From Ornithodoros turicata (taxonomy: Eukaryota; Arthropoda; Arachnida; Ixodida; Argasidae), in contig NC_088210.1 of NCBI RefSeq assembly GCF_037126465.1, forward strand, positions 10,128,011 through 10,192,010: a DNA stretch of 64,000 bases, given 5' to 3'. A program made the translations under genes and the position numbers. Under the pieces are notes generated by a model. It did not search any database and had not been told where the DNA came from. It worked only from the letters and a program-made list of their open reading frames with translations. Positions 1-10,821 of this stretch are shown piece by piece. Numbering within the stretch: position 1 is the stretch's first letter; each line of letters opens with the position of its first letter.

Positions 1-600
1 CGCCTTGTCCCTTTGCCGCCGTAAGCCAGTCTTGCCAGTTTCCCCCGGGAATTGGGGATACAAGGAGCGCCCGAATCATGACCGAGCCAATAGCAATGCT
101 TTTTCAGAACCCCGAACAGCCGAGTAGCAGACGACAGCGGAGTAGCAGACATTTCTCTGGACCAATCAGCGAGCGTGATCCTTGCTGCGTCAGTGCGAGG
201 TCCCAGGCACATCACAGGCGGGTACTGCTCTCCACCGCCGTTTTGGGGCGTACTTTAAATTCAATTTCTACGGTAATTCTGACTCTGTGGCGTGAATTAC
301 TTCGCATGGTACATCTTACTGGCCTACTTAACAGTCTTATAGGAAGAAAACAGGGTGTTAAAATGACTTCTGTGCTACTTTAACGATTAGTCGACCGGGG
401 CGTTCAGTCGACATATCAGTCCATGCAAACGCACTTAGTGGACAGCTGTCGTTCGAATTACCTCGTCCTGGCGACATGTTTTCGCTGTGTGAACATCTCT
501 TTTATGTCGATATACACCGGTTTACACGGAGAAAACGACTTCTCTCGTCCAGTCAACTTTTACTACCTTCTCTAAAATGCGCCTTGACTGCCAGCCCGCG
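1..600. other. unassigned sequence
   Basis: I see no gene or clear repeat boundary here. The motif AGCAGACGAC occurs at 126-135; the same 10-mer recurs across the window (see findings). A partial second copy of the phrase agtagcagac follows about 15 bp later. Confidence 0.4.
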
Positions 601-603
601 ACC

Positions 604-940
604 AGCTCCGGTGGCGCAGCGGTAACGCGTGCGCTTGGAGACTGGGAGGTCCGCGATTCGAATCCGCGGGCCGGCTGTGCCGTCTGGGGTTTTTCCTGGG
701 TTTCCCTCAGATGTGTAATAGGCGTATGCCGGCACAGTTCCCCTGAAGTCGGCCCATGGACGCAGCTATCCTCCCCCCGAGCGGATTCCGCTTGGTCTTC
801 CACTTCACCCTTTCCTCTCCTCCTCTCCACCACCCTTCCCTTCCCGAGAAACATGCAACATGCCGCCTAATCAGGCAGGCAGACCTCTCGGTTCCTCCCA
901 ACGACACTCCTCCTCCTCCTCCGCGACTGCGTTGCGTCTG
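604..940 (+). repeat. tRNA-derived SINE, family 1
   Basis: The 5' part resembles a tRNA gene: an A-box-like tggcgcagcggt near 611, then a B-box-like gattcgaatcc near 654. After the head comes the family's constant body, gtctggggtttttcctggg, then gaagtcggcccatggacgc. The 3' part is pyrimidine-rich and diverges from the other copies, so the end is approximate. Pol III transcription from the internal boxes is what such heads normally do; nothing here shows that this copy is active. Confidence 0.8.
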
Positions 941-1617
941 GCCTGGTTCGTAACTGCGCGGGATCTCCGTTCTTCGTGGGAGCTATACTTTGCCAATCGA
1001 CTTCGAACCGAGATGTAACGGAAATTGAAACTGAATTGGATTAGCACTCAGGATTTGATACCCGGACGCGACACTTGTCTCCCCGATGGAAATGAATTTA
1101 TATGTGCTCGCTGCCCGCGAGGCTCGGACAGACATCTCAACAACATGAATAAGGGTGAGGGTGCAGGCTAGCTGATGAAAAACTTTCTACCGGACGAAAA
1201 ATAAAAAAAAAAAGAACATGACGACAGAAGGGAAGACTGTGTTGTGTCGTCCCTCTTTTTTTTTTTTTTTTTCGTTCTCGTGCCTCTTGGGTTTCACTCG
1301 GTAGAATCTAAACAACATTTCATTGGCGGTATAGTCGCCAGCAGCCTTCTCTGTATTCGTTTGCTTTCGCTCATGTGAAGCCGCCACGGACTAATGGCTG
1401 TTTTGAAGCCGGCTATCTCTCCGACCGTCAGTAGCCTACTAATTGGATTACGCCGATAGTGTCGTTCCTGCAGATGGGTACGTGGTCGCAACGGTCACAC
1501 ACAGCCCGCTCTGACGAATCCCAATTTGCGGAACGCAGCTAAGTGGATTATCTGTCAACCCATTTCGGCAAGCTCGAAGAAAAGGATACAAGAGCCTTTC
1601 GACGAGTCGGGCATACG
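941..1617. other. unassigned sequence with A and T runs
   Basis: No gene is supported. There is an A-rich run near 1200 and a T run near 1254-1272. Short ORFs here cross these runs and look like chance. Confidence 0.4.
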
Positions 1618-1625
1618 CTAACGAC

Positions 1626-2048
1626 TAGGGTTTGCCACCAGGCCGGTATTATACCGGCACGGCCGGTTATTTGCTCGCTCTGTCGGTTGCCGGTATAGGA
1701 AGGTGATACCGGCAGCCTTTTGCCGGTATTTATGGCTCAAGACCTTTCATATGGGCTTTTGCGGGGTTTTCCCTTCAACATTCCACTACAGCTTGAATAA
1801 ATCTGGAGCATAGACCCAACTCTGCAGTCACCAGTGCTTTCCTTAGTTATTAATTATTATTATTATTATTATTATTACACACAGGAACATATGTTTCCTG
1901 GTATTATCTTGAGATCTCTCTCTCGTTTTCTTTGTGTGCTCTTCCATCCCTCACCCAATTCCCTTTCCCGCAAGCCATTACTCCTTTCCCTCTACTCCAC
2001 CTCCTCTCCATGAGCCGGCATTTTTCACTACGAAAGGTGGCAACCCTA
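1626..2048. mobile_element. hAT-like MITE, TAGGGTTGCCACC family, copy 1
   Basis: The ends are inverted: tagggtttgccacc at 1626 and ggtggcaaccctа-type sequence ending at 2048. Flanks gctaacgac and gctacgac look like an 8-bp duplication with a one-base indel. Inside are iterated ccggtat motifs next to one end and a (TAT)n tract near 1853-1876. A second copy lies in opposite orientation at 24892-25340 with a perfect 8-bp duplication. The 8-bp duplication and TAGGG ends fit the hAT superfamily; no transposase is encoded. Confidence 0.8.
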
Positions 2049-2320
2049 GCTACGACGGTTTGTTTCTACGCAGTCGAGAGAGTGAAGTTTGGAGAAACCA
2101 CGTGACCAAGTGTCTGTCCAATCACACGGAAGCAAGAAGGGGGGGTATCGGTAGACCGGAATTGAACTCCGCTTGAGTACGCGTGCGCGTCATCTTGAGC
2201 TGATACCCACTTATTTGCGAGAGGGACCAATGGGAGGAAGCTCCACTGGCAGTGGGGAGAGAGGGAACTGGGGAGCTGCGCAGACAGGTGGCCTACTTGC
2301 ATAGTGTATTGAATCACAGG
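2049..2320. repeat. weak repeat shared with 32520-32620
   Basis: The stretch gggaactggggagctgcgcagacaggtggcctacttgcatag, split over about 2267-2307, resembles gggaaccgaggggctgcgcggaagcgtgacctacttgcagag near 32563-32604. I cannot name the family and see no gene. Only the match itself is observed. Confidence 0.4.
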
Positions 2321-2332
2321 TGTGTAATCACT

Positions 2333-2590
2333 TGAGGCCGAGTGGGTTAAGGGGTCCCGCTCGTTGGGTGTAGCCAGGGTTGTGCTGGAGATTGAGAGGC
2401 GCTGGGTTCGAATCCACCAGCTGTGCTGTCTGAGGTATTCGCTGGGTTTTCTGAGGACTCTCTAGACGAGTGTCGGCCCAGGGCGCATATACTAACCCCA
2501 TATGTTTCCCGCTCCTTCCTGCTGTCCATCCGTCCGCATCTGTACGCCGCTCCTATAGCCACAGTTTCTTCGCGGCGCTAACCCAGAAGA
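2333..2590 (+). repeat. tRNA-derived SINE, family 1
   Basis: It runs from a degraded A-box region through the B-box phrase gggttcgaatcc near 2404, then the constant body with tgtgctgtctgaggt, gtcggcccagggcgcatat and the 3' end gccacagtttcttcgcggcg followed by ctaaccc and an A-rich tail. It is the full family length of about 260-290 bp. The A box has diverged, so it is probably an old copy. Confidence 0.85.
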
Positions 2591-2688
2591 AAAGAGAATT
2601 ATAGCCCGAGAACTATAGACGAACAGTATTGTACATCGATAACTATCTATCAGAACATATGCTATTTTGTATTTTGTTCTCTTCGAAT

Positions 2689-3457
2689 ACGAGGGTGTAT
2701 CAAATATAAGCGAGACTTTCATCTTATCTTTTTTTTATTTGTAGTAAGAAATAAACCGAGTGCGCATTATTTTTCTACATTATCTCCCGATGTAGAAATG
2801 CATTTTTGCCCTGTGGGTCGGTAGCTTTTTTATCCCCTCTTCATAAAAAGAAGTGAGTTGTGCAGAAGTTGCGCACAAACTCCTCCACTGCGTCGTCGTC
2901 GTCGAATCGTTGGGCTTCCAGTGCTTCTTTGAGTGGTCCAAACTGGTGAAAGTCACAAGGCGATAAGTCAGGGCTATAGGGAGGGTGTTCCAGTGACGTC
3001 CAGCCCATTTCCCTTAATTTTGCACATGTGACGGCTGCAGTGTGGGGTCTGGCGTTGTCATGGAGGAGAATTGCTTTACGTGTTGGCTGGTCACGCGTTT
3101 TGCTGCGATAAGCAAGTTTAACCTCACTCAAAGGTTCGCAGTAATATGCAGCGTTGATGGTGCGACGATCGTGCAAGAAATCAATGTGCAAAATGCCGCG
3201 CTCGTCCCAAAAAACAGTTGCAAGCACCTTGCCAGCTGACAGCCGAATCTTGGCTTTGACAGGGGCTTTCGTTTTCAACCTCGTCATGGCCTTCCACAAA
3301 TTCCTTATGCCAGGCAAACACACGCGGCCTTGACGCTGTTTGATTCCCGAACTGATGCCGCCAATCTGTGCAGAATTTCGGTCGGTTTTAGACCCTCACG
3401 AGCAAGAAACTTTATAATACGTTGCGCAATCGACGGGTCTACCTCGTTCTCAGACAT
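2689..3457 (-). mobile_element. mariner element, 5'-truncated, internally deleted
   Basis: The 3' terminal inverted repeat is visible at 2689-2717 (cgagggtgtatcaaatata), directly after the TA typical of mariner targets. I found no matching inverted copy on the other side, so the 5' end is lost or badly diverged. The coding part is described separately. Confidence 0.75.
2767..3457 (-). pseudogene. mariner-family transposase, broken
   Basis: Read on the minus strand it starts MSENEVDPSIAQRIIKF, a mariner helix-turn-helix region with the typical phrase REGLKPTEILHRL. A frameshift near 3320-3340 moves the reading to WHKEFVEGHDEVENES, and the middle of the protein is then missing. The C-terminal catalytic part follows with VFWDERG, LLHDNARPHTA and HPPYSPDLSPCDF. 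The last two aspartates are 34 residues apart, the DD34D spacing of mariner. A second frameshift near 2841 precedes the family C-terminus, which reads about KCISTSGDNVEK in another frame. Mariner transposases are usually about 340 residues; here roughly 230 codons remain in three frames. It cannot make an active cut-and-paste enzyme. Confidence 0.9.
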
Positions 3458-3684
3458 CGTATGACGGACTACCGAAGAAATGTAACGAGACCGGCACGGC
3501 GGGCTCCAGGGTTGCATACATCAAACGGACACACAAACTTCGCAGAGAGAGAAGCAGCAGGTACAGGGCTGGAAACGTAAGATGGATACTCAATAAGTGA
3601 ACACACCCACTACGCTGGAACGAAGGACACGAAAACGAAACCGCGGCGCCTCCTCGCACGTGCGTTTGTTCACACTTTACAGCC
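3458..3684. other. unassigned sequence
   Basis: No gene is visible between the truncated mariner and the MITE that starts at 3693. Nothing matches the missing 5' mariner end. Confidence 0.4.
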
Positions 3685-3692
3685 AGTTGCAG

Positions 3693-4179
3693 CAGATCCA
3701 TTTATAGGGAGAGTTTGGCCATTCTTTGATCTTTTGCCGCCTCATGGGAGGAGCTTATTTTGACGTCACAGTCGTCGTTGCGCCGCCCAAAAAGCCCGAA
3801 TCCGAGCGGAATCCGCTTATCAGCCATTTAGTCCGCGCAATATTGATGCTGTCCGCCAGCTGGTCGACACCTTCGTGGCCGTGTTGAATGTAATGTACAG
3901 GAATAACCGGCTTATGACCCACTGGACCCAGTGATAAGAGGGGCTTTGTTGCCGCACTGAAAGAGTTCAAGGACGAAAGGCTTTCGAAGCAAGAAGTACG
4001 TACGTGTCTTCTCTCCTTGGATTGTAAACAACGATCAGCATCAATATGGCGTCGACGACCGGTTGACGACTGGATAACAATGGGAGCACGACGAGGGAGG
4101 TCCTTCAGCCTTGACGTCGCATGACGCGCTTTAAGTTAGGCTCCTCCTAATGGTCAAACTCTCTCTATAAACGGCTCTG
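3693..4179. mobile_element. hAT-like MITE, CAGAGCC family type 1
   Basis: The left end is cagatccatttataggga and the right end is ctctctataaacggctctg, with gagtttggcca / tggtcaaactc just inside. Flanks agttgcag (3685-3692) and agtagcag (4180-4187) are an 8-bp target duplication with one mismatch. It aligns along its length with 10923-11397. A TGACGTCA site sits at 3761. A minus-strand reading frame near 3755-3970 is partly conserved in the other copy. It is a non-autonomous hAT-type element by its ends; the internal origin is unknown. Confidence 0.88.
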
Positions 4180-4246
4180 AGTAGCAGACGACGAGAGCGC
4201 CACATCTCACGCAAATGGTCAATTCGTCATGCAACAGTTGATGGCT

Positions 4247-4335
4247 AACGTCGTCGAGACTGGGATATGTACCCGGGTTCGAATCCCGGTGCCGGCTGTG
4301 CTGTCTGGGGTTTTTCCTGGGTTTTCCTCAGACGC
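4247..4335 (+). repeat. SINE family 1 fragment, subfamily B
   Basis: Only the middle is present: acccgggttcgaatcccggt, then gccggctgtgctgtctgggg and tttttcctgggttttcctca. The A box and the 3' half are missing. The sequence that follows, to about 4440, shows no further match to the family. Confidence 0.75.
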
Positions 4336-4564
4336 TGCTGACAATGGGAGCGTACAGCGACATCTGTGGACCGTTACCATCACCACGCCGGCTCGTCGGA
4401 CGTGGTGCATTTTTGTGTAGGTGACTCTCATGGTGAATCTGCTGACAACTACCTTACTTATTTGTACTATGTACCAATGTTCTTGCATTTTGAGAGAATA
4501 TATGTCAGGAACTAGCTCGTTTGAACAAACTTTTCAAAGAAAGTTCAAGAAGCCGGATTCTGTC

Positions 4565-4662
4565 CCATGACTTAGCCGGTAGAGGGGAGGGGACATATAA
4601 CACTGTTGCTCGACGAGTGGGCGATTACTTCCCACCAGGCGTCGCCCCGCGCCTTTTCACCA
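4565..4662 (+). repeat. dispersed repeat also at 43300-43540
   Basis: The stretch acatataacactgttgctcgacgagtgggcgattacttcccaccaggcgtc (in pieces over 4590-4641) matches 43469-43520. A related but weaker upstream part occurs at 46610-46760. The family is not recognised; the repeat is interrupted here by the MITE at 4663. Confidence 0.55.
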
Positions 4663-4969
4663 CAGAGCCGTTTATTGGGAGTTTGGCCATTGGGAGGAGC
4701 CTCTCCCAAAGCGCACCATTTGACGTCACACGATGGGAGGTGCCAAGGCCGATGTCACCATATTGGATCAGAGCTATCTCGCCTTGAAATCTCCCATTCC
4801 TCCATTTTGGAGCAGAGGCACAGCCTTGAAATCCGTCCGTGCCGACACGGCTCGCCTTTCATTTCGGTCAAGTGGGCGGGGCGAAAACGTCTCTGACGTC
4901 ACGGCGGCTCCTCACCTCCGGGCGGTAAAATGTCACAGAATAGCCAAACTCTCCTCATAAACGGCTCTG
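4663..4969. mobile_element. hAT-like MITE, CAGAGCC family type 2
   Basis: Ends are cagagccgtttattggga and ctcataaacggctctg. Flanks tttcacca (4655-4662) and ttccaccg (4970-4977) match at 6 of 8 positions, both differences being transitions. The interior differs from type 1 but aligns well with 33358-33665. TGACGTCA sites lie at 4721 and 4894. About 307 bp, no coding capacity. Confidence 0.88.
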
Positions 4970-4977
4970 TTCCACCG

Positions 4978-5500
4978 CAATTTCAGTCGTGATTAGAAAA
5001 TATTTAGAGTTCTCTGTCGCACATAAGATTTGCAATGTGGGTTTCTTTCGGAATAAGCTTTCAAATTCCGCTGCCAATATAAACAGCTTGCCAGCTGCTT
5101 TACAGTACATTTAACTGATAACGAGTTCCTCTTGTCTAGTAACTTCCTCTTCTCTAGATTTATGCATCATTCACTAGAGGTGTCTGCCACCGGCAACAAC
5201 AGCCGGCTTTGAGTTTGATTGTGAGCTCGACACGCTGAAACGTAACGATCTGGTAAAGCGTGACAGCACTTCTTTTTGTGCAATAGTGTTACTCTCAGCG
5301 CATAGGTCCTCCTGGCCCTCCGCTGTAAGAAGAAAAAAAACCTTCAGTAGTCGCACGTGCACGGTTCCCGCGCAGGGTTGCCTTGTTGTGCTACCTCTAA
5401 ACTCATTGAGGGGCCAATTGCGGGCTCGCGCTTCCTTCACTTTCACACCGGGCGACTATTTCTTCACGCAAAACCCCCCACCGCGTTACTCTCTCTCTAC
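4978..5500. other. unassigned sequence
   Basis: I see no gene, repeat end or structured feature apart from a short A run near 5330-5340. Confidence 0.35.
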
Positions 5501-5501
5501 C

Positions 5502-5785
5502 AGCTCCCGTGGCGTACTGGTTAGGATGATAGCTTTCCACCCCGAGACTGGGAGGTGACACGGGTTCGAATCCTGTCACCCGCTGTGTTGTCTGAGGTTT
5601 TCCCTGGGTTTTCCGAAGACTTTCCAGACGAATGTCGGCACAGTTTTCCCTGAAGTCGGCCCAGGACGCATACTAACCCCACCTGTCCCCCACTCCTTCC
5701 TGCTGTCCTCTGTTCATCTGTCCACGTCTGTACGCTGCTCATAGCCACAGTTGCTTCGCTGCGCTAACACGGAATTTAAACAAAA
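5502..5785 (+). repeat. tRNA-derived SINE, family 1, near full length
   Basis: A box ctcccgtggcgtactggtta near 5505, B box gggttcgaatcc near 5561, and the complete body through cctgaagtcggcccaggacg, actccttcctgctgtcc and gccacagttgcttcgctgcg to ctaacacgg plus an A-rich tail. This is one of the best-kept family 1 copies in the window. Confidence 0.9.
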
Positions 5786-5868
5786 AGTTATCATCTGTGG
5801 CATTATATCATAACCCAGTGCAGTTCTGCTCCTACATCTGATCCATATCTGCAAACCCCCGTTACACG

Positions 5869-6312
5869 CTATGGACCTTTTTTTCACAACGGTCTATGCG
5901 CATGACCTTGAGGCGCCGGAGACGGTCATGTCCGTCTTCACTAGATGGCGCAGTATGGGGGGGGACAGAAGTGGGGAGACCGCACGAACGGCGCGAGCTC
6001 GTCGGTCCAACTCCGGAGCGGTATTGGTCCTTTGTGCTACCAACGTGGATTTGTTTTGGCCCGCGCCGAGCCAACACCACCTCGACAGAAGGCCAGCGCA
6101 GCTCCTCGTAACGTCATCCTACTCGTCGACCAATTGTGCGAAAGCGGTGTCCCGGCGAAGCAGACGACACGCGCTTCATTGGAGGGAAACAATCTGAATA
6201 CGCTGACGTATCGCGAGGGCGAGGGGATATTGGAGAGGCCTTCTCTTGTATAGGTGATGTTGGCCGAGCGTGGTTCGCTGGACAGCCGCTAGGATACGAC
6301 ACGTATGCGAAA
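5869..6312. mobile_element. inverted-repeat MITE, TGGACCTTTTTTCAC family, long copy
   Basis: The left end tatggacctttttttcac and right end gcgaaaatggtcaatt are inverted. The first 95 bp and last 50 bp match the 167-bp element at 31109-31275, including gcgccggaga, agatggcgc and gacagccgctaggatacgac. This copy keeps a longer interior. AGCAGACGAC occurs at 6159. The superfamily is not clear and I see no convincing target duplication. Confidence 0.65.
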
Positions 6313-6612
6313 ATGGTCAATTAAAAAAAAACAATTTTCTTAGGAGTTCAGCAATTGCTGTCTCTTTACTCATCGTTGCGTCAGCAGGGAGACCGCTAAT
6401 TTTTTAAAGCTTCACACCTCTACGGTGCCAGATAGTATTAAGAAGAAAACCGGTAGAACACGAACCACACGATCGCTTATGGAAGAGGTCCCTTTGCAAA
6501 CGCTTTCCTGCTTCACGCGCCCTGTTTATTCGCCAAGGGCCCTTCGTGGTTACTGAACTTGAAACCCGATGCCAGACAAGCGTGCGGCAGTGGACACGAA
6601 CATCAGCAATAG
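6313..6612. other. unassigned sequence
   Basis: No gene is visible; a short A run at 6323-6330 follows the MITE. Confidence 0.35.
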
Positions 6613-7929
6613 ACCTCTACCCGAGAAACGTCACCATGACGTTGGTAGACAGACTGAAACCGAAACAAATCGGAAGACGAGGGCTGGGTTCCACGAATGC
6701 ATGGGCACTTGTTCGCTGCCTCCTATTGAAAGAAAAGTAGGATCGAAGGTCGCGTCCCTTTCAGGGACCATCGTAATTCCCTCAAGACCGTGGCTTTCGA
6801 GCGCGACCTGATTCGCCTCTAACTCTACCAAACTGGTGACGCTGCCGAACACTATGACGTCATTTGTTTACAAACAGGGAGAGGTCTATTTCTTGGCTTA
6901 GTGCGTCCACGGCACTGAATACATCCAGTCGTTCGTGCGAGCTTCCATAGGACGTGACCAAAGCCTATAGGGTTTATTCACATGACGTCATCCGCAGGAG
7001 ACCGCCACTGTCGCTTGCAGGCAGATGTGCTGCATCGGCCGCCATATTGTAGGTCCCATCCAAGCCGCTGCCCATATCATGCTCACCGTATATTTGGTGT
7101 TTCAAAGTTATTGTGCTCTGTGATTTGTATTATATCCAAACAATTTCCATGTTTTCGACGTTAATCCAAATCCAAATCCAAAAAGCATATGGCAGCGAAC
7201 AAATGCGCGAACATAACTTCGAGGGACCTACAGTATGGCGGCGAGGTGACGCCAGTGAATAAACCCTATACGGATTAATTCAACCGGTCGATCGGGAGAG
7301 AGCACCCGAACCCGCTACAGAGCAACAAAATCCGGCACGTTTGACCTCTCCCTGTTTACAAACAAATGACGTCAAATGGTACAACAGCGCCGCCAACTTG
7401 GTCGACTGGAACTACAATAGTAAAAAATCAATAAGTGACAAGAAAGCCAACTCAAATATAGCACTGGATATTCTACGAATTTTGTGTGACTTCTTACATA
7501 TTATTAGTTGTACGGCCTTGTTCTGCTGCTGCCCACCGGCAGCTCTATCTTTTCGGTAGCCCTTTCTAAAGATGGCCACCGCGGGCTCTTCCATGTGCAA
7601 GGGTCTCAAGAGTACGCGTTTCCCTTGGGGTACACACGTTAGTATTTCTCTACAAAGCAAACGCGAACTAAGCCGTATACTAACAAACCAGATTCTTCAC
7701 AGGATTACGACATTGACTTTCGAGACGATGCAACCCTTTAGTGGAGCCTTCTTATCTTTCCGCAGTGGACAGGGAACGCGAAGTGCATGTTTGTGGAAAC
7801 ACCGAAGCGACTAAAAAGTTACCTCATTTACACCACTAATAAAAGAAGCGACATCCCGCTCGCGCTGTTTCGGTTTCACTATGTCTACCAACGTCATGAC
7901 TACGTCACGGTGACGTTTCTTCGGTAGAG
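6613..7929. mobile_element. foldback element with nested MITE
   Basis: The outer parts are inverted: ctctacccgagaaacgtcac with atgacgttggtagacagactg near 6617-6657 matches the reverse of 7870-7929. Inner parts also match: atgacgtcatttgtttacaa near 6854 against the reverse of 7345-7374, with gacctctccctg beside it. The right arm is longer by several hundred bases. TGACGTCA sites lie at 6855 and 7367. The family is not identified. Confidence 0.65.
6966..7270. mobile_element. MITE with perfect 16-bp inverted ends
   Basis: The left end tatagggtttattcac (6966-6981) is the exact reverse complement of the right end gtgaataaaccctata (7255-7270). It sits inside the foldback element at 6613-7929. TGACGTCA occurs at 6983 next to the left end. 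A TA duplication is possible because the ends start with TA, but this cannot be decided. It has no coding capacity. Confidence 0.75.
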
Positions 7930-8172
7930 AACCAGCTCGCGTGGCGCGCAGTGGTTAGGATGATTGCCTTCCACGCCGAGGCCTGGAGGTGACAGGGGTT
8001 CGAATCCCGACAACGGCTGTGCAGCCTGAGGTTTTCCCTGGTTTTCCTGACAGATTTTCCAGGCGATTGTTCGCACAGTTGCCCTTGAAGTCGACCCAAG
8101 ACGCACCGAACTCCTTCCTGCTGTCCACGTCTGTAGGGTCCTTGTCGGCAAGGTTTGCCTCGCCGCGCTAAA
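7929..8172 (+). repeat. tRNA-derived SINE, family 1
   Basis: A box ctcgcgtggcgcgcagtggt near 7936, B box gggttcgaatcc near 7997, body with gcagcctgaggttttccctgg, cttgaagtcgacccaagacg and a shortened 3' end gtttgcctcgccgcgctaa. Several diverged positions suggest an older copy. Confidence 0.85.
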
Positions 8173-8304
8173 ACGCTTTGATGAAGAGCCTGGCAGAGGT
8201 CTTCTCATCCAATCGGAATGGTCTCTCAAGATCGACGGTGGTTCGTTGGAGTTCCGCAATTCGTGGAGAGGTGTGATTGTAGCGTGTCGAGGTTGCTCCC
8301 AAAG

Positions 8305-9153
8305 TGGTGTCACACGGCAAATTGAATGTCATTCCCAGCGAATGACATTCGTTTCGTTGCACACGGTGAAATCAAATGGCAATGCGTGCGAATGATATTC
8401 GCCCAGCGAATGAGTTCGGGGAACTCATTCGCTTTTTCCTCTCGCGCCGACAGCGTACCTTCGCAGTAGAGAGGCGGCAAAAACAACAACGATAAACCGT
8501 TCGAAGAAATGAAAGACGATAAAAAGTTGTACTCCAATATTAGAGAGTTTTAGTACATCGTACGCTATCGCCTTTGCGTACGTAAGGGATAGCGTTGATT
8601 GTTCTGCGCATGCCCATAGCCCATAACAGAAAGAGAGCTTCGCGCAGTGCGCAGAACCACCAACGCTATCTGTTACGTACGCTATCGCCTTTGCGTACGA
8701 TGTACTAAAACTCTCTATTTTATCACGAATTTGATAACTTTTGACACGGAAGAGGGAAGGCTGAACACTGTTTCTCGGAGAACTACCCTCGTTCCAAGTC
8801 GCCACATATTGCCAAGGTTGTGTCCAGATAGGCTTCTTAGTTGTCTTTCCCTGTGGTACTTAGCCGATTAAGTGACTGAAAAAGCAACGAATTTGTGAAC
8901 TAATCTAATGCTTCGCTAGTTTCGAGCAAAAGAACTCAAAATATAACTGATATGCACGTATAATGCTTCATAGAACTAATGTACCTGTATAATGCTTCAT
9001 ATGTTCGGCCCTGGTGTCTCAATTATCGACATTGACATCATTTGCGAATGACATTCTGTTTCTGCGTGTAGCTCGATGGGAGACAAACGAATGACATTCG
9101 GTGCGATTGCCATTCGCTGGGAATGCCATTCGGCTTGCCGTGTGACCGGGGTA
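8305..9153. mobile_element. foldback MITE with iterated GAATG-CATTC motifs
   Basis: The left end ggtgtcacacggcaaattga with atgtcattcccagcgaatg is inverted relative to cattcgctgggaatgccatt and cggcttgccgtgtgaccgg at the right end, giving arms of about 40 bp. Inside each arm short palindromes built from gaatg and cattc recur. A second TA-flanked element is nested at 8543-8715. A related motif cluster occurs near 22640-22695. Superfamily unknown. Confidence 0.7.
8543..8715. mobile_element. TA-flanked foldback MITE
   Basis: Left end gagagttttagtacatcgta and right end tacgatgtactaaaactctc are exact inverted repeats, and TA lies on both sides (8541-8542, 8716-8717). Just inside, gctatcgcctttgcgtacg is repeated in direct orientation in both halves. 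A related but older copy is split by the LINE fragment at 23833-24380. TA targets fit Tc1/mariner-type mobilisation, which is an inference. Confidence 0.8.
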
Positions 9154-10440
9154 TTAACGTGACCCTTGCAGGGCATCAAGTAAGCTGAAACCTGCCCCCG
9201 TTTGTAAGTGCTCTTGCTCCACACTTTTCTCTTCTCTCGAATATCCATAAGGGCGCCTCCTTCCTTCCTGCATGTCCAGAATGCAATTTGCGTTCGTGTG
9301 GCACGCTATGTCGTCTCTGGATCGATATGCGGTACAGCACAGCCGTGATTGGAATAGCTCGCTGCTTTTTGTGATTCCGCAGCTTTTATCGGAGCCGTCG
9401 TTGCCTGCAGAATATATTCCATACGATTAAGCTCGAAAAGTAAATGCGTGTATCGTAATTCTTGATGCCATAGCTCTCTCAAAATTGTTTGGTCCCCGGT
9501 CAAATCTAGCCCACCAGCGCTCTTCCCTCAAAGCTCTTTTGACCCTTTTGGGCACCACAGGACTTGGATCCTTATATTGTGAAGGGGCTCAATATTTCAT
9601 TCCCCACATGAGCACCAGCAATTGGGTAGAGTATCGCCCCTGGCGATGAAACTCTCCACTCATCATCCCAAAATAAAGATGTCGTTTGATGCCATAGGCG
9701 AGAGGTTCGAAGTGTGGTCCGCTGACCCCTGGGGGTCCGCGAGATCTCTTCGTTGGGGTTCGCGACGATCGAATACCGTCTTGGCGAGTGCTGGTCATGT
9801 CATCTCTCAGGGGGACGACATTGATATATGACGATATAGTCGATACTCAAGAAGCCCGAAATATACACAGCCTTCTCATTTCCTCTATGGCGGTGCCTTG
9901 TTTGTTCTTCCTTTTCTTTCTTCACGTCCCGTGTTTATGTCGACATCAATGGTACTTAACGAGGGTCCTTGAGTGGATTATCAGTGGTTTTGGGGCGTCC
10001 GACAGTACGAGAAGTTTGGGAAACGCTGCCATACGCGAACATAATATATTATACCTGCAAGCTATAGGAGGAGCGCACAGCTGTGCCTGGCTCGTGATGA
10101 TGATGATGGTGGTGGTGGTGGTGGTTGTGGTAGGAGGGAAAAAAAAGGAGATGTGAGCCTGCTCACCGCAGGACAATCTACTCCAGATCTGGTAGAGAAA
10201 CAAAAAAGGAAAAAAAGGGGGGGAAAACACACGTCGGTTTGCATGTCCTGCCCATCATGTGCTGCTTGTCCAGAACAGAGACCGAGCTAACAAGAACGAT
10301 CGGAACGGTCCGACTTCCATGAGAACTGCACGCAGTTATCTAGAATTCGGTATCAGGTGACAGAATAACGTCGAGAACATTATAGTAGATGAGGCAGCTA
10401 AACACAGAAGGACAAACACGACACAAGCCTCACAACGCGC
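9154..10440. other. unassigned sequence with GTG microsatellite
   Basis: No gene is supported. A (GAT)n then (GTG)n tract runs over about 10097-10130, followed by an A-rich stretch. ORFs across it are low-complexity artefacts. Confidence 0.4.
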
Positions 10441-10449
10441 AGTGTGAAA

Positions 10450-10556
10450 CTTCAGTTGAATGGTGGCAGTTGAAGAAAAGGCAAAAGGAGGGTGTGGGTT
10501 CGAGTCCCAACGCTGGTGCCTTTTCTTCAACTGTCATATGGCATTCAGTTGAAGTC
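10450..10556. repeat. hairpin enclosing a tRNA B-box-like sequence
   Basis: The left arm cttcagttgaatggtggcag with ttgaagaaaaggc is inverted relative to gccttttcttcaactgtcat with atggcattcagttgaag at 10519-10555. The loop holds gtgggttcgagtcccaacgc, which fits a Pol III B box. I do not see an A box, so it is not a tRNA gene. Its family is unknown. Confidence 0.6.
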
Positions 10557-10821
10557 GGGAACATGTCTCCTAGCAATTGGGACCCGCGCCAAGTGTGCCC
10601 GACACGTGTGTCTGACCTTGGCCCTCATCGGATCTTCAGCAACCAAGAAAGTGGTACATCAGATAGTAGTCTCAGATTTCTTCTACTGGAAACTGTCTGG
10701 TGTGTCTCGAACGCCATATAGCCGCTTAAGACAACGTCGCCGGTGCAAACCTTACCCTGTTTGCAGACACCGCATTATGGTGAAGTGTGTGTTCGAAGCT
10801 ATGTGCTGTTTGAAGCACGTA

